Positions 9,123-17,790 of a stretch of DNA of 64,000 nt are shown piece by piece. Both the position numbers and the translations under genes were made by a program. The notes under the pieces were generated by a model. The model saw only the letters and a list, made by a program, of their open reading frames with translations, ran no database searches and was not told where the DNA came from. Position 1 is the first letter of the stretch. Every line of letters begins with the position of its first letter. The DNA comes from Aliirhizobium smilacinae (lineage in GTDB: Bacteria > Pseudomonadota > Alphaproteobacteria > Rhizobiales > Rhizobiaceae), in contig NZ_VDMN01000002.1 in the NCBI RefSeq assembly GCF_006335145.1, forward strand, positions 744,001-808,000, read 5' to 3'.

Positions 9123-10412
9123 ATGTTTGATCTCATCATCAAAAATGCCAACCTGCCGGATGGCCGCAAGGGCATCGATATCGCGGTTTCGGCCGGCAAG
9201 ATCGCCGCGATCGAAGCCAATATCGCAGGCGAGGCGCGGGAAACCATCGATGCGACGAACCGGTTGGTAAGCACCTCCTTCATCGATCCGCATTTCCACA
9301 TGGATGCCACACTGTCGCTCGGCTTGCCGCGGATGAACGTCTCCGGCACATTGCTGGAAGGTATTGCGCTGTGGGGCGAGTTGCGTCCGCAGCTGACGAA
9401 GGAAGCGCTGGTCGAACGCGCGCTCGCCTATTGCGATCTCGCTGTGTCCCAGGGGCTTCTGCATATCCGCACCCATGTCGATACGTCCGATCCGCGGCTG
9501 GTGACGGCGGAAGCGATGCTGGAAGTGAAGGAGCGCGTTGCGCCCTATATCGACCTGCAGCTGGTCGCCTTCCCGCAGGACGGATATTATCGCGCGGCCG
9601 ACGGCGTAAAATCTCTGGAGCGGGCGCTCGACATGGGCGTCGATATCGTCGGCGGCATTCCGCATTTCGAGCGGACCATGCAGGATGGTGCGGCCTCCGT
9701 AGAAGCGCTCTGCCGCATCGCCGCCGATCGCGGCCTGCCGGTCGACATGCATTGCGACGAAACCGACGACCCGATGTCGCGCCATATCGAGACCCTGTCT
9801 GCCCAGACGGTCCGTTTCGGCCTGCAGGGACGCGTTGCCGGTTCGCACCTAACCTCGATGCATTCGATGGACAATTATTATGTCTCGAAGCTGATCACGC
9901 TGATGGCGGAAGCGCAGATCAACGTCATTCCTAACCCGCTGATCAACATCATGCTGCAGGGCCGCCACGACACCTATCCGAAGCGGCGCGGCATGACCCG
10001 TGTGCGTGAGTTGATGTCAGCCGGCCTCAACGTCTCCTTCGGCCATGACTGCGTTATGGACCCGTGGTACTCGATGGGCTCGGGCGACATGCTGGAAGTC
10101 GGCCATATGGCCATCCATGTGGCGCAGATGTCTGGTGTCGAGGACAAGAAGAAGATTTTTGACGCCTTGACGGTGAATTCGGCAAAGACGATGGGGCTTG
10201 AAAATTACGGCCTGTCGGTCGGCTGCAATGCCGACCTCCTGATGCTACAGGCGGAAGACGTGCTGGAAGCATTGCGGCTGAAGCCGACGCGGCTTGCGGT
10301 CATCCGGCGCGGCAAGGTGATCGCCCGCACGGAGCCGAAGATCTCGCATCTCGTGCTGGATGGCCGGCCGGGCCAGATCGACGCCGGCCGCAACCCCACG
10401 ACGCGGGGCTGA
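9123..10412 (+). CDS. CodA-family pyrimidine deaminase, candidate 5-methylcytosine deaminase
   Basis: A 429-residue amidohydrolase closely resembling E. coli cytosine deaminase CodA along its whole length. Every metal and catalytic position is kept at a constant offset of four from CodA: His57 and His59 (HFH), Gln152, His210, Glu213, His242 and Asp309. The next residue, CodA Asp314, is Cys310 here (FGHDCVMDPW). From the literature as I recall it, loss of that Asp discriminates bacterial 5-methylcytosine deaminases from true cytosine deaminases. The start at 9123 has GAGGAG upstream. The gene closes the transporter/amidase operon and ends 2 bases from a convergent gene. Cytosine, creatinine or isoguanine remain alternatives. 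Confidence 0.85.
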   Translation: MFDLIIKNANLPDGRKGIDIAVSAGKIAAIEANIAGEARETIDATNRLVSTSFIDPHFHMDATLSLGLPRMNVSGTLLEGIALWGELRPQLTKEALVERALAYCDLAVSQGLLHIRTHVDTSDPRLVTAEAMLEVKERVAPYIDLQLVAFPQDGYYRAADGVKSLERALDMGVDIVGGIPHFERTMQDGAASVEALCRIAADRGLPVDMHCDETDDPMSRHIETLSAQTVRFGLQGRVAGSHLTSMHSMDNYYVSKLITLMAEAQINVIPNPLINIMLQGRHDTYPKRRGMTRVRELMSAGLNVSFGHDCVMDPWYSMGSGDMLEVGHMAIHVAQMSGVEDKKKIFDALTVNSAKTMGLENYGLSVGCNADLLMLQAEDVLEALRLKPTRLAVIRRGKVIARTEPKISHLVLDGRPGQIDAGRNPTTRG

Positions 10413-10414
10413 AA

Positions 10415-11479
10415 TCAGGTGGGTTGCAGCGCTGCCGCCTGGCGGCGCAAAAGCATCCCGAACAGGTCGCGCGGTTCGTCCGGATCTGCGACCAGATCGA
10501 GTTTTTCGAACCGGGTGCTCCCCTTCAGCTTGTCATAGACGTACCGAAGCGCTGAAAAATCTTCCGTTGCGAAACCGACGCTGTCGAACAGGGTGATTTC
10601 TCGCGCGTCTTGCCGACCGTCAGTTCGGCCGGTGATGACCTGCCAAAGTTCGGTCACCGGATGATTGGGGTCGAGCTGCTGGATCTCGCCCTCGACGCGG
10701 GTCTGCGGCGGATATTCGACGAAGATCGACGAGCGCTTGAGGATATCCCGGTGAAGTTCCGTCTTGCCGGGGCAATCGCCGCCGACGGCGTTGATATGGA
10801 CGCCGGGGCCGATCATGTTGTCGGAGAGGATCGTGGCATTCTGCTTGTCGGCGGTGGCGGTGGTGATGATCTCGGCACCTTCGACCGCTTCTTCGGCGCT
10901 GCGACAGGCGGTGATGTTCAGGCCAACCTGCGAGAGGTTGCGGCGGCACCGGTCGGTTGCGTCAGGATCGATGTCGTAGAGCCTCAGGTTCTCGATGCCG
11001 AGCAGCGACTTGAAGGCCAGCGCCTGAAACTCGCTCTGGGCACCGTTGCCGATCAATGCCATGGTCCTTGCACCCTTGGGCGCCAGATGCCTTGCCGCGA
11101 CGGCGGATGTGGCCGCGGTCCTGAGCGCGGTCAGGATCGTCATTTCCGACAGAAGCAGGGGGTAGCCGCTATCGACATCCGACAATACGCCGAAGGCGGT
11201 CACTGTCTGGCGACCGCTCCTCGCGTTTTTCGGATGCCCGTTGACGTATTTGAAGGCGTAGAGCGTGCCGTCGCTCGCCGGCATCAGCTCGATTACCCCG
11301 TCACGGGAATGCGAGGCGATGCGCGCGACCTTGTCGAACAGCTCCCAACGACGAAAGTCCTCCTCCACATAGGCGGCGAGTTCGGTCAAAAAGGTCTCGG
11401 TGCCGGTGGAGAGCACCAGATCCATCATGTTCTCGACACTGATGAAGGGGACGATGTTGAGATTCTGTTCAGCCGGCAT
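10415..11479 (-). CDS. ocd: Ornithine cyclodeaminase
   Basis: A 354-residue NAD-dependent enzyme of the OCD/mu-crystallin family that converts ornithine to proline and ammonia. Landmarks are ALRTAATSAVAARHLAPKG, the dinucleotide-binding stretch MALIGNGAQSEFQ, and NAVGGDCPGKTEL, which carries the catalytic Asp. Lys in LYAFKYVNGHPKN is the usual substrate-binding lysine. The ATG at 11479 overlaps the arginase stop (TGATG), with AAGGAG six bases upstream, so it is translationally coupled to arginase. Together they take arginine to proline. Confidence 0.93.
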   Translation of the reverse strand: MPAEQNLNIVPFISVENMMDLVLSTGTETFLTELAAYVEEDFRRWELFDKVARIASHSRDGVIELMPASDGTLYAFKYVNGHPKNARSGRQTVTAFGVLSDVDSGYPLLLSEMTILTALRTAATSAVAARHLAPKGARTMALIGNGAQSEFQALAFKSLLGIENLRLYDIDPDATDRCRRNLSQVGLNITACRSAEEAVEGAEIITTATADKQNATILSDNMIGPGVHINAVGGDCPGKTELHRDILKRSSIFVEYPPQTRVEGEIQQLDPNHPVTELWQVITGRTDGRQDAREITLFDSVGFATEDFSALRYVYDKLKGSTRFEKLDLVADPDEPRDLFGMLLRRQAAALQPT

Positions 11480-12399
11480 CAATAGCTCCTTGTCGGTCGG
11501 TCGAGGACCTTGCGGCCCATCAGGCTTGCAGTGAGATCGACGAGAAGCGTGGCGGTGCGGCCGCGCTCGTCGAGGAAGGGGTTGAGCTCGACGAGATCAA
11601 GGCTGGTGACCAGCCCGCTGTCATGCAGCATTTCCATCACCAGATGCGCTTCGCGGAAGGTGGCGCCGCCCGGAACGGTGGTGCCGACGGCCGGCGCGAC
11701 CGACGGGTCGAGGAAATCGACATCGAGGCTGACATGCAGCAGGCCGTTTGCCGCTTCGACACGCTCGATGAAACGGCGCAGCAGCACGGCGACGCCATGT
11801 TCGTCGATCGTGCGCATGTCATGCACGGTGACTGCGTTTTCCTTCAACGCATCCCGCTCGGCCGGATCGACGCTGCGGATGCCGATCATGCAGACATTGG
11901 CCGGATCGACCGGATGGGAAAGCGGCGGCAGGTAACCGTCGAAACCCGGACGGCCGGTGTAATAGGCGGCCGGCAGGCCGTGAAGATTGCCGCTTGTGGT
12001 CGAATCGAGCGTGTGGAAATCGGTATGCGCGTCGAGCCACAGCACGAAAAGCGGGCGTCCGGTTTCGGATGCGCGCCGGGCAATGCCGGCAACGGTACCG
12101 GCAGACAGCGCATGATCGCCGCCCATGAAGATCGGCATGCCTTGCCCGCTTTCGCGATAGGCGACCTCGGTCAGAAGTTTTGTCCAGGCGGCAATCTGAG
12201 GCAGGTTGCGCACGGCGGCATTCGGATGGGTGACATCCGGCAGATCACTGATCACGACATTGCCGATATCGGTGACCTCGTGGCCGAGGCCCTCGAGTGC
12301 ACCCTTGAGGTCGGCGACACGAAACGCGCTCGGTCCCATTTCGCAACCAAGCTGCGATGCGCCGTCTTGAAGAGGGATGCCGATAAGTCTGCAATGCAT
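11479..12399 (-). CDS. rocF: Arginase
   Basis: A 306-residue manganese enzyme of the ureohydrolase family hydrolysing arginine to ornithine and urea. The metal-binding motifs are GGDHALS, DAHTDFH and SLDVDFLDP, all intact. Length matches bacterial arginases (about 300). It is first in a two-gene operon with ornithine cyclodeaminase and is divergent from an Lrp-family regulator 116 bases away. That is the usual layout for arginine-inducible catabolism in rhizobia and agrobacteria. Confidence 0.93.
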   Translation of the reverse strand: MHCRLIGIPLQDGASQLGCEMGPSAFRVADLKGALEGLGHEVTDIGNVVISDLPDVTHPNAAVRNLPQIAAWTKLLTEVAYRESGQGMPIFMGGDHALSAGTVAGIARRASETGRPLFVLWLDAHTDFHTLDSTTSGNLHGLPAAYYTGRPGFDGYLPPLSHPVDPANVCMIGIRSVDPAERDALKENAVTVHDMRTIDEHGVAVLLRRFIERVEAANGLLHVSLDVDFLDPSVAPAVGTTVPGGATFREAHLVMEMLHDSGLVTSLDLVELNPFLDERGRTATLLVDLTASLMGRKVLDRPTRSY

Positions 12400-12459
12400 A
12401 TTGTTACTCCATTTGCTTGAAAAAGATCATGGGTTCATGGCGAAATGAACAGACCTATT

Positions 12460-12494
12460 TGCCAAATTTGATGAAATGGCTTTTCATTTTGGCA
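12460..12494. promoter_or_regulatory. Inverted repeat between arginase and lrp-type genes (putative Lrp operator)
   Basis: TGCCAAA at 12460-12466 and TTTTGGCA at 12487-12494 form near-complementary arms around an A/T-rich centre that contains further imperfect symmetry (GATGAAA/TTTTCAT). It lies between the divergent arginase and Lrp-family genes, where autoregulation and control of arginase would act. Binding is inferred from position only. Confidence 0.4.
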
Positions 12495-12515
12495 GCATGA
12501 TTTATCAATCTGTCC

Positions 12516-12953
12516 ATGGATGAATTCGACCACAAGCTGGTGACGCTTTTGCGTCACGACGCGCGCCGCAGCATATCCGATCTTGCGGCCGATCTCGGCA
12601 CATCGCGAGCGACGGTCCGTGCGCGGATGGAAAAGCTGGAGCGGAGCGGCAATATTCTCGGTTATACGGTGATCCTGAGGGCGGATGCCGTGGAACTTCC
12701 GGTGCGCGGCATCATGATGGTTGAGATCGAAGGTAGGGTAGCCGACCGGGTGATCCAGACACTTGGCGGGTTTCCGGAGGTCTCCGAAATCCATACGACG
12801 AACGGCCGCTGGGATCTTGTCGTGGAACTGGGAACCCAGACGCTTGCCGATTTCGACAATGTGCTGCGCCGTATCCGGCTTGTACAGGGCATCACCGCCA
12901 GCGAAACGAACCTGCTTCTGGCGACCCCGCGCAGCACAAGGGCGCGGCTCTGA
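12516..12953 (+). CDS. Lrp/AsnC family transcriptional regulator
   Basis: A 145-residue regulator. The N-terminal helix-turn-helix (residues 3-50) begins DEFDHKLVTLLRHDARRSISDLAADLGTS in the typical AsnC pattern, and the C-terminal half is a RAM ligand-binding domain with the SEIHTTNGRWDLVVEL core. It is divergent from the arginase-ornithine cyclodeaminase operon and most likely activates it in response to arginine or ornithine. The assignment is by context; the sequence does not reveal the effector. Confidence 0.9.
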   Translation: MDEFDHKLVTLLRHDARRSISDLAADLGTSRATVRARMEKLERSGNILGYTVILRADAVELPVRGIMMVEIEGRVADRVIQTLGGFPEVSEIHTTNGRWDLVVELGTQTLADFDNVLRRIRLVQGITASETNLLLATPRSTRARL

Positions 12954-13057
12954 GCATTTTCGTGTCAGACCTTTCGGGTCTGCCGTTGACGGCCACAATC
13001 GACACGCTTAGTCCTTGCGCCCTGCAATTTGATTTTCTTCAAGTCGAGACACCCTTC

Positions 13058-14227
13058 ATGAACTTTATCAGACCGGATATTAGCGCCCGTGCCGCGGCAG
13101 CACCTCGCAGCGGTATTGGCGAAATCGTCGCCTATGCGCGAGGTCGCGAAAACCTGATGCCGCTCTGGATCGGCGAAGGCGATCTGCCGACGCCGGATTT
13201 CATCACAAAGGTGGCCGGAGAGGCGCTTGCCGCCGGCGAGACCTTCTATACCTGGACACAAGGGATACCCGAGCTTCGCCAGGCGATCCTGCGTTATTAT
13301 CAGCGCCACTACGCCACCAGCCTTTCGGTCGATAATATCTATGTCACCGGATCGGGCATGCAGTCGATCGTGCTGGCGCTTCAGGCTTCGGTCTCGGCCG
13401 GCGACGAAATCCTCTATTTCTCGCCGTCATGGCCGAATGCGATGAATGCTGCCCTTGTGGCTGAGGTGACACCGAAGCCCGTCCTCCTCGATTTCATCGA
13501 CGGACAATGGAAGATCGATATCGATCGTCTGGCATCTGCGATCACCCCAAAGACCAAGGCGCTCTTCATCAATTCGCCATCCAACCCGACCGGCTGGACG
13601 GCAACGAAGGACGATCTGGCCGCCGTGCTCGATCTCGCTCGTAAACATGGCCTATGGATCATCGCCGACGAAATCTACGGCCTCTATTATTTCGATGGCG
13701 CCCGCGCGCCGTCCTTCATGGACGTGATGGAGCCGGAAGACCGGATCATCTTTGCCCAGTCGTTTTCGAAGAACTGGTGCATGACCGGCTGGCGGGTCGG
13801 CTGGATGGTGGCGCCCGCCGAAATCGGCCAGACGCTGACCAATCTCATCCAGTATTCCACCTCCGGTGTGGCGCAATTCATGCAGAAGGGCGCGATTGCG
13901 GCTCTCGATTACGGCGACGATTTCATCCGCACCAATATCGAGCGGGCGCGAACCTCGCGCGACATTCTCTGTGACGCGCTGGTGGCGACTAACCGGGTCG
14001 AGACCGGAAGGCCGCCCGGCGCGCTTTATGCTTTCCTCAAGATTGACGGCGTCACCGATGCGCGGGCTGAAGCCTTCAAGATCGTCGATGCGACGGGTGT
14101 CGGCCTGGCACCGGGTACTGCGTTCGGACCGGGTGGCCAGACGTTCCTGCGTGCCTGTTATCTGCGCGATCCGAAGCAGATCGAGGATGCGGCCGAGCGG
14201 CTGAGCAACTACATCCGCGCTCTGTAA
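13058..14227 (+). CDS. Pyridoxal-phosphate aminotransferase (class I/II)
   Basis: A 389-residue fold-type I aminotransferase of the AspC-like group. The PLP lysine lies in AQSFSKNWCMTGWRVGW; upstream are SPSNPTGW, ADEIYGLYYF and the substrate-binding Arg near ACYLRDPKQ. The ATG at 13058 is preferred because upstream in-frame sequence lacks family resemblance. It follows the Lrp gene by about 100 bases in the same direction and may share its regulation, perhaps transaminating an amino acid related to arginine breakdown. Substrate is not resolvable here. It ends 7 bases from the convergent regulator gene. Confidence 0.88.
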   Translation: MNFIRPDISARAAAAPRSGIGEIVAYARGRENLMPLWIGEGDLPTPDFITKVAGEALAAGETFYTWTQGIPELRQAILRYYQRHYATSLSVDNIYVTGSGMQSIVLALQASVSAGDEILYFSPSWPNAMNAALVAEVTPKPVLLDFIDGQWKIDIDRLASAITPKTKALFINSPSNPTGWTATKDDLAAVLDLARKHGLWIIADEIYGLYYFDGARAPSFMDVMEPEDRIIFAQSFSKNWCMTGWRVGWMVAPAEIGQTLTNLIQYSTSGVAQFMQKGAIAALDYGDDFIRTNIERARTSRDILCDALVATNRVETGRPPGALYAFLKIDGVTDARAEAFKIVDATGVGLAPGTAFGPGGQTFLRACYLRDPKQIEDAAERLSNYIRAL

Positions 14228-14234
14228 TGCAGCC

Positions 14235-14906
14235 TCAATTTTCGAGCCAACGGCGGCCGGAGGCGGTAAGGTGCGAATGCATCGCCGCCTGTGCCGCCAG
14301 CGGGTCGCGCGCTTCCAAAGCTGCCAGTATGGCGCGATGTTCCGTCAAGGCTGACGTCCAGCTTTCCGTTGTCTCGAAATGCCCGCGGATGCCGGCGGTC
14401 ATCGGGCTGTGACGCTCGTCGAACAGGTTTTCGACGATTTCCACCAACAGCGTATTGCCGGTACTTTCGGCGATGATCAGGTGAAATGCCCGGTCTTGTT
14501 CCAGCGGTTTTCGCGCATGGGCAATATCGTCGGCCATCGCTTCAAGTGTCTCGCGCAGCTTGACCAGTGTTGCATCCGTGATGGCGGCGGCGGCCTGGAC
14601 AATGATCGCGCTTTCGATCACCGCTCGCGCCTGCATCAATTCGGACGGGCTTTCCCCCAGCGACCTTCCGTTGCCGGCCGGTTTGGCCGTGTTCAGCACA
14701 TAGATGCCCGATCCCATGCGGATCTCGATCGTACCGTCGATCTCCAGTGCGATCAGCGCCTCGCGCAGCGACGGGCGCGATACGCCGAGCTGCTGGGCAA
14801 GCTCCCGTTCGGCGGGCAGGCGGGCTCCCGCCTGATACTCGCCCTTGGCAATAAGCTGCCGGACGCGATCTGCGGTCTGTTGGTAGAGGCGTCGTGTATC
14901 CGTCAT
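14235..14906 (-). CDS. FadR/GntR family regulator of the fucose regulon
   Basis: A 223-residue regulator with an N-terminal GntR winged helix (YQQTADRVRQLIAKGEYQAGARLPAERELAQQLGVSRPSLREAL) and a C-terminal FCD ligand-binding domain with conserved Asp/His metal positions (DRAFHLIIAESTGN, EHRAILAALEARD). The start at 14906 begins MTDTRRLYQQ, the usual FadR-type opening; the longer open frame upstream has no family similarity. It is divergent from the fucose importer, and a TTGG-N5-CCAA site overlaps the importer's -35 box, so it most likely represses the regulon until fucose or fuconate is present. Confidence 0.88.
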   Translation of the reverse strand: MTDTRRLYQQTADRVRQLIAKGEYQAGARLPAERELAQQLGVSRPSLREALIALEIDGTIEIRMGSGIYVLNTAKPAGNGRSLGESPSELMQARAVIESAIIVQAAAAITDATLVKLRETLEAMADDIAHARKPLEQDRAFHLIIAESTGNTLLVEIVENLFDERHSPMTAGIRGHFETTESWTSALTEHRAILAALEARDPLAAQAAMHSHLTASGRRWLEN

Positions 14907-14991
14907 TGAGGTCAGGCCAATTGCGCATTTCGTAAGCATTCTGCCGGCAGTTGGCGTCAAATTTTGGCAAGGTGCAAGAAAAATCTTCAAA

Positions 14992-15024
14992 TTGGCTTGA
15001 CCAAATCTGCTTGCCGGTCTTTGA
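14992..15024 (+). promoter_or_regulatory. Fucose operon promoter with overlapping FadR-type operator
   Basis: TTGGCTTGACCAA (14992-15004) is a TTGG-N5-CCAA inverted repeat typical of FadR-subfamily operators. Its centre contains the -35 hexamer CTTGAC (14996-15001); a weaker -10-like CTTTGA (15019-15024) follows after 17 bases. Binding would block RNA polymerase directly. The start codon is at 15072. Confidence 0.5.
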
Positions 15025-15071
15025 TAAAACACAAGGGCCGTGGGAAGCCCTTGCGCGAAGAGGAGATCGCG

Positions 15072-16625
15072 ATGGGAGGAGTGCCGCAAGCTGCTGGTGC
15101 TGCTGGAACGACTGTGCCTTCTGTGCTGTTGAAGCTGGAGGGCGTGTCGAAGGAGTTTCCAGGCGTCAAGGCGCTGTCGGGCGTCAGTTTCGATCTGCGC
15201 GCCGGCGAAGTGCATGCCGTCTGCGGCGAAAACGGCGCCGGAAAATCGACGCTGATGAAGATCATCAGCGGCGTCTATCAGCCGAATTCAGGTTCGATCA
15301 CCTTCAAGGGCGAGACCGTGCAATTTGCTTCGACCTTGCAGTCGGAAGCCGCCGGCATTGCCATCATTCACCAGGAACTCAATCTCGTCCCGCATCTGAC
15401 GGTGGCGGAAAACATCTATCTTGCCCGCGAGCCGCGCCACGGTTTTCTCGTCGATCGCAAGAAGCTGATCGCCGATGCTCGCCGCTGTCTGGCACGGCTG
15501 GGTGTCGATATCGACCCCAACGTACAGGTGCGCACCTTGTCTGTCGCCCAGTGCCAGATGGTCGAGATCGCCAAGGCGCTTTCCCTTGATGCAACCGTGC
15601 TGATCATGGACGAGCCGACCTCGTCGCTCACCGAGCAGGAGGCGCAGCTCCTGTTCAAGGTGATCCGCGATCTGAAGGCCCAGGGCACCGGCATCATCTA
15701 TATCTCCCACCGGCTGGACGAGATGGCAGAGATCGTCGATCGCGTCACCGTGCTGCGTGACGGTCGTTACATCTCGACCGACGATTTCGAGGATCTCACG
15801 GTCGACGATATTGTCGCGCGCATGGTCGGCCGATCGCTGGAGGACAAGTTTCCCGAACCGACGCGCAAGCCCGGCGAAGAGGTGATTTTCTCGGCAACCG
15901 GTCTGACCAGACGCGGCGTCTTTACCGATATCGGCTTCGACATTCGCCGGGGCGAGATTTTAGGCTTTGCCGGATTGATGGGCGCCGGGCGCACCGAGGT
16001 CGCTCGCGCCATTTTCGGTGCCGACGCGCTCGATGCCGGTACGGTCACGCTCGACGGCAATGAGTTGAAGATCAGCGACCCACGCAGCGCCATTGAGGCG
16101 GGCATCGCCTATCTGTCCGAAGACCGCAAGGCGCAGGGGCTGGCGATCAAGATGCCGGTCGATGCCAATCTGGTCATGGCCCGCATGGCGGCGGTCGCGA
16201 GCCGGTTCGGCGTCATCGATCGCAAGCGCCATCGCGAAGCCGGCCAGCGTTATGTCGATCTCTTGAACATTCGTACGCCGAGCCTCAGCCAGCCGGTGCG
16301 GCTATTGTCTGGCGGCAACCAGCAGAAGATCATCATCGGCAAATGGCTGTTTCGCGAGCCGCGGATCATGTTTTTCGACGAGCCGACGCGCGGCATCGAT
16401 GTCGGTGCAAAATTCGCCATCTACCAGATCATGGACGAGCTTGCCGCCCGCGGCATCGGCATCGTGCTGATCAGTTCGGAACTGCCGGAAGTGCTCGGCA
16501 TGTCCGACCGCATCGCCGTTTTCCATGGCGGACGCATCACCGCGACACTTACGACCCGCGACACGAACCAGGAAGAAATCATGCATTACGCGTCCGGCAG
16601 CGGCCGGCGCGGCGATAAGGAATAG
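15072..16625 (+). CDS. Sugar ABC transporter ATP-binding protein (probable L-fucose importer)
   Basis: A 517-residue CUT2-family (RbsA/XylG-like) ATPase with two nucleotide-binding domains. The first has Walker A GENGAGKS, signature LSVAQCQMVEIAKAL and Walker B LIMDEPTSSLT. The second has the usual degenerate Walker A (GLMGAGRTE), signature LSGGNQQKIIIGKWL and Walker B FFDEPTRGIDVG. The start at 15072 has AGGAG seven bases upstream. First gene of the fucose regulon; 5 bases separate it from the permease ATG. Confidence 0.92.
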   Translation: MGGVPQAAGAAGTTVPSVLLKLEGVSKEFPGVKALSGVSFDLRAGEVHAVCGENGAGKSTLMKIISGVYQPNSGSITFKGETVQFASTLQSEAAGIAIIHQELNLVPHLTVAENIYLAREPRHGFLVDRKKLIADARRCLARLGVDIDPNVQVRTLSVAQCQMVEIAKALSLDATVLIMDEPTSSLTEQEAQLLFKVIRDLKAQGTGIIYISHRLDEMAEIVDRVTVLRDGRYISTDDFEDLTVDDIVARMVGRSLEDKFPEPTRKPGEEVIFSATGLTRRGVFTDIGFDIRRGEILGFAGLMGAGRTEVARAIFGADALDAGTVTLDGNELKISDPRSAIEAGIAYLSEDRKAQGLAIKMPVDANLVMARMAAVASRFGVIDRKRHREAGQRYVDLLNIRTPSLSQPVRLLSGGNQQKIIIGKWLFREPRIMFFDEPTRGIDVGAKFAIYQIMDELAARGIGIVLISSELPEVLGMSDRIAVFHGGRITATLTTRDTNQEEIMHYASGSGRRGDKE

Positions 16626-16630
16626 TGAGC

Positions 16631-17686
16631 ATGGCCGACATGACCAGCGAAAAACCGGTAGAGCAGCCGGTGCCGAAGCCGACGGGTCAGGGGCGCCGCC
16701 TCAGCGATCGGCAGAAGGACATCATCCAGAAGTTTGCAGCCCTCGGCAGTCTCGTTGTGCTGGCGGCAGTGTTTTCGGCCACCAGCAGCGCCTTCATGAC
16801 AGTCGGCAACGGCATGACGATCGCCCTGCAGGTGACATCGATCGCACTTCTGGGCATCGGTGCAACTTACGTCATCATCACCGGCGGCATCGATCTGTCG
16901 GTCGGCTCGGTTCTGGCGCTTGCCGGCGTGGTGGCGGCGCTTGCCGTCAAGGAACTGCAATTGCCGATCTCAATCGCCATGCTTCTCGGCATCCTGACCG
17001 GCGCGCTCTGCGGGCTGATCAACGGCCTGATGGTGACGCAGCTCAAGCTGCCGCCCTTCATCGCCACGCTCGGCATGATGCTGATCGCCCGTGGTGTTGC
17101 CTTGCAGATCACCGGCGCACGCGCAGTCTCGGGTCTTGGCGAGGCGTTTGGCGAACTTGGCAATGGATCGCTGTTTCGCATTGAATCGATTGACGAACAG
17201 GGTTTTCCGGTCGTCACCTTTCCCGGCATTCCCTATCCGGTCGTGCTGATGATCGTAATCGGCCTGATCGCCGCCTTCGTGCTGAACCGCACGGTGCTTG
17301 GCCGCTATATCTACGCGATCGGTTCGAATGCCGATGCCGCAAGACTTTCCGGCGTCAACGTGTCCCGCGTCACCGCTTTTACCTATGTCGTGTCCGGCGC
17401 GCTTGCGGGGCTGACCGGCTGCGTGCTGATGTCGCGTCTCGTCACCGCCCAGCCGAACGAAGGTGTCGCCTACGAGCTTGATGCGATCGCCAGTGCCGTC
17501 ATCGGCGGCACGTCGCTGATCGGCGGTGTGGGCACGATCTCGGGCACCATCATCGGTGCCTTCGTCATCGGCATATTGCGCAATGGTTTGAATATGAACG
17601 GCGTATCCGCCTTCACCCAGCAGATCATCATCGGCCTCGTCATTCTGGTCACCGTCTGGATCGACCAGTTGCGCAACCGCCGCTGA
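16631..17686 (+). CDS. Sugar ABC transporter permease (probable L-fucose importer)
   Basis: A 351-residue CUT2-type permease of the RbsC family. After a 30-residue charged cytoplasmic start it has about eight to ten membrane spans, with the hallmark YVIITGGIDLSVGSVLAL near residue 80 and AVIGGTSLIGGVGTISGTIIG in the C-terminal part. A GTG six bases upstream is a possible alternative start. It is flanked by the ATPase and the binding protein. Confidence 0.92.
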   Translation: MADMTSEKPVEQPVPKPTGQGRRLSDRQKDIIQKFAALGSLVVLAAVFSATSSAFMTVGNGMTIALQVTSIALLGIGATYVIITGGIDLSVGSVLALAGVVAALAVKELQLPISIAMLLGILTGALCGLINGLMVTQLKLPPFIATLGMMLIARGVALQITGARAVSGLGEAFGELGNGSLFRIESIDEQGFPVVTFPGIPYPVVLMIVIGLIAAFVLNRTVLGRYIYAIGSNADAARLSGVNVSRVTAFTYVVSGALAGLTGCVLMSRLVTAQPNEGVAYELDAIASAVIGGTSLIGGVGTISGTIIGAFVIGILRNGLNMNGVSAFTQQIIIGLVILVTVWIDQLRNRR

Positions 17687-17759
17687 AGACAAAGGCATCG
17701 GCCGGGGCCGTGCCTGACTTACGAAGCCACGGGGAGGGGAGGAGCCTTCCCTTTAAACG

Positions 17760-17773
17760 GACCCTTTTGGGTC
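17760..17773 (+). other. Small hairpin just before the binding-protein ribosome site
   Basis: GACCC-TTTT-GGGTC forms a 5-bp stem with a four-base loop directly upstream of the GAGGAGGAAAG ribosome site of the binding protein gene. Such hairpins often protect the 5' end of a processed binding-protein mRNA; that role is inference. Confidence 0.4.
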
Positions 17774-17790
17774 ATTCGAGGAGGAAAGAC

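Noticed and set aside
12960..13057. Hairpin CAGACC-TTTCG-GGTCTG and a TTGACG box between the Lrp and aminotransferase genes
   Set aside because: The stem is short with no T-run, and the -10 match after TTGACG is poor, so neither a terminator nor a promoter can be claimed.
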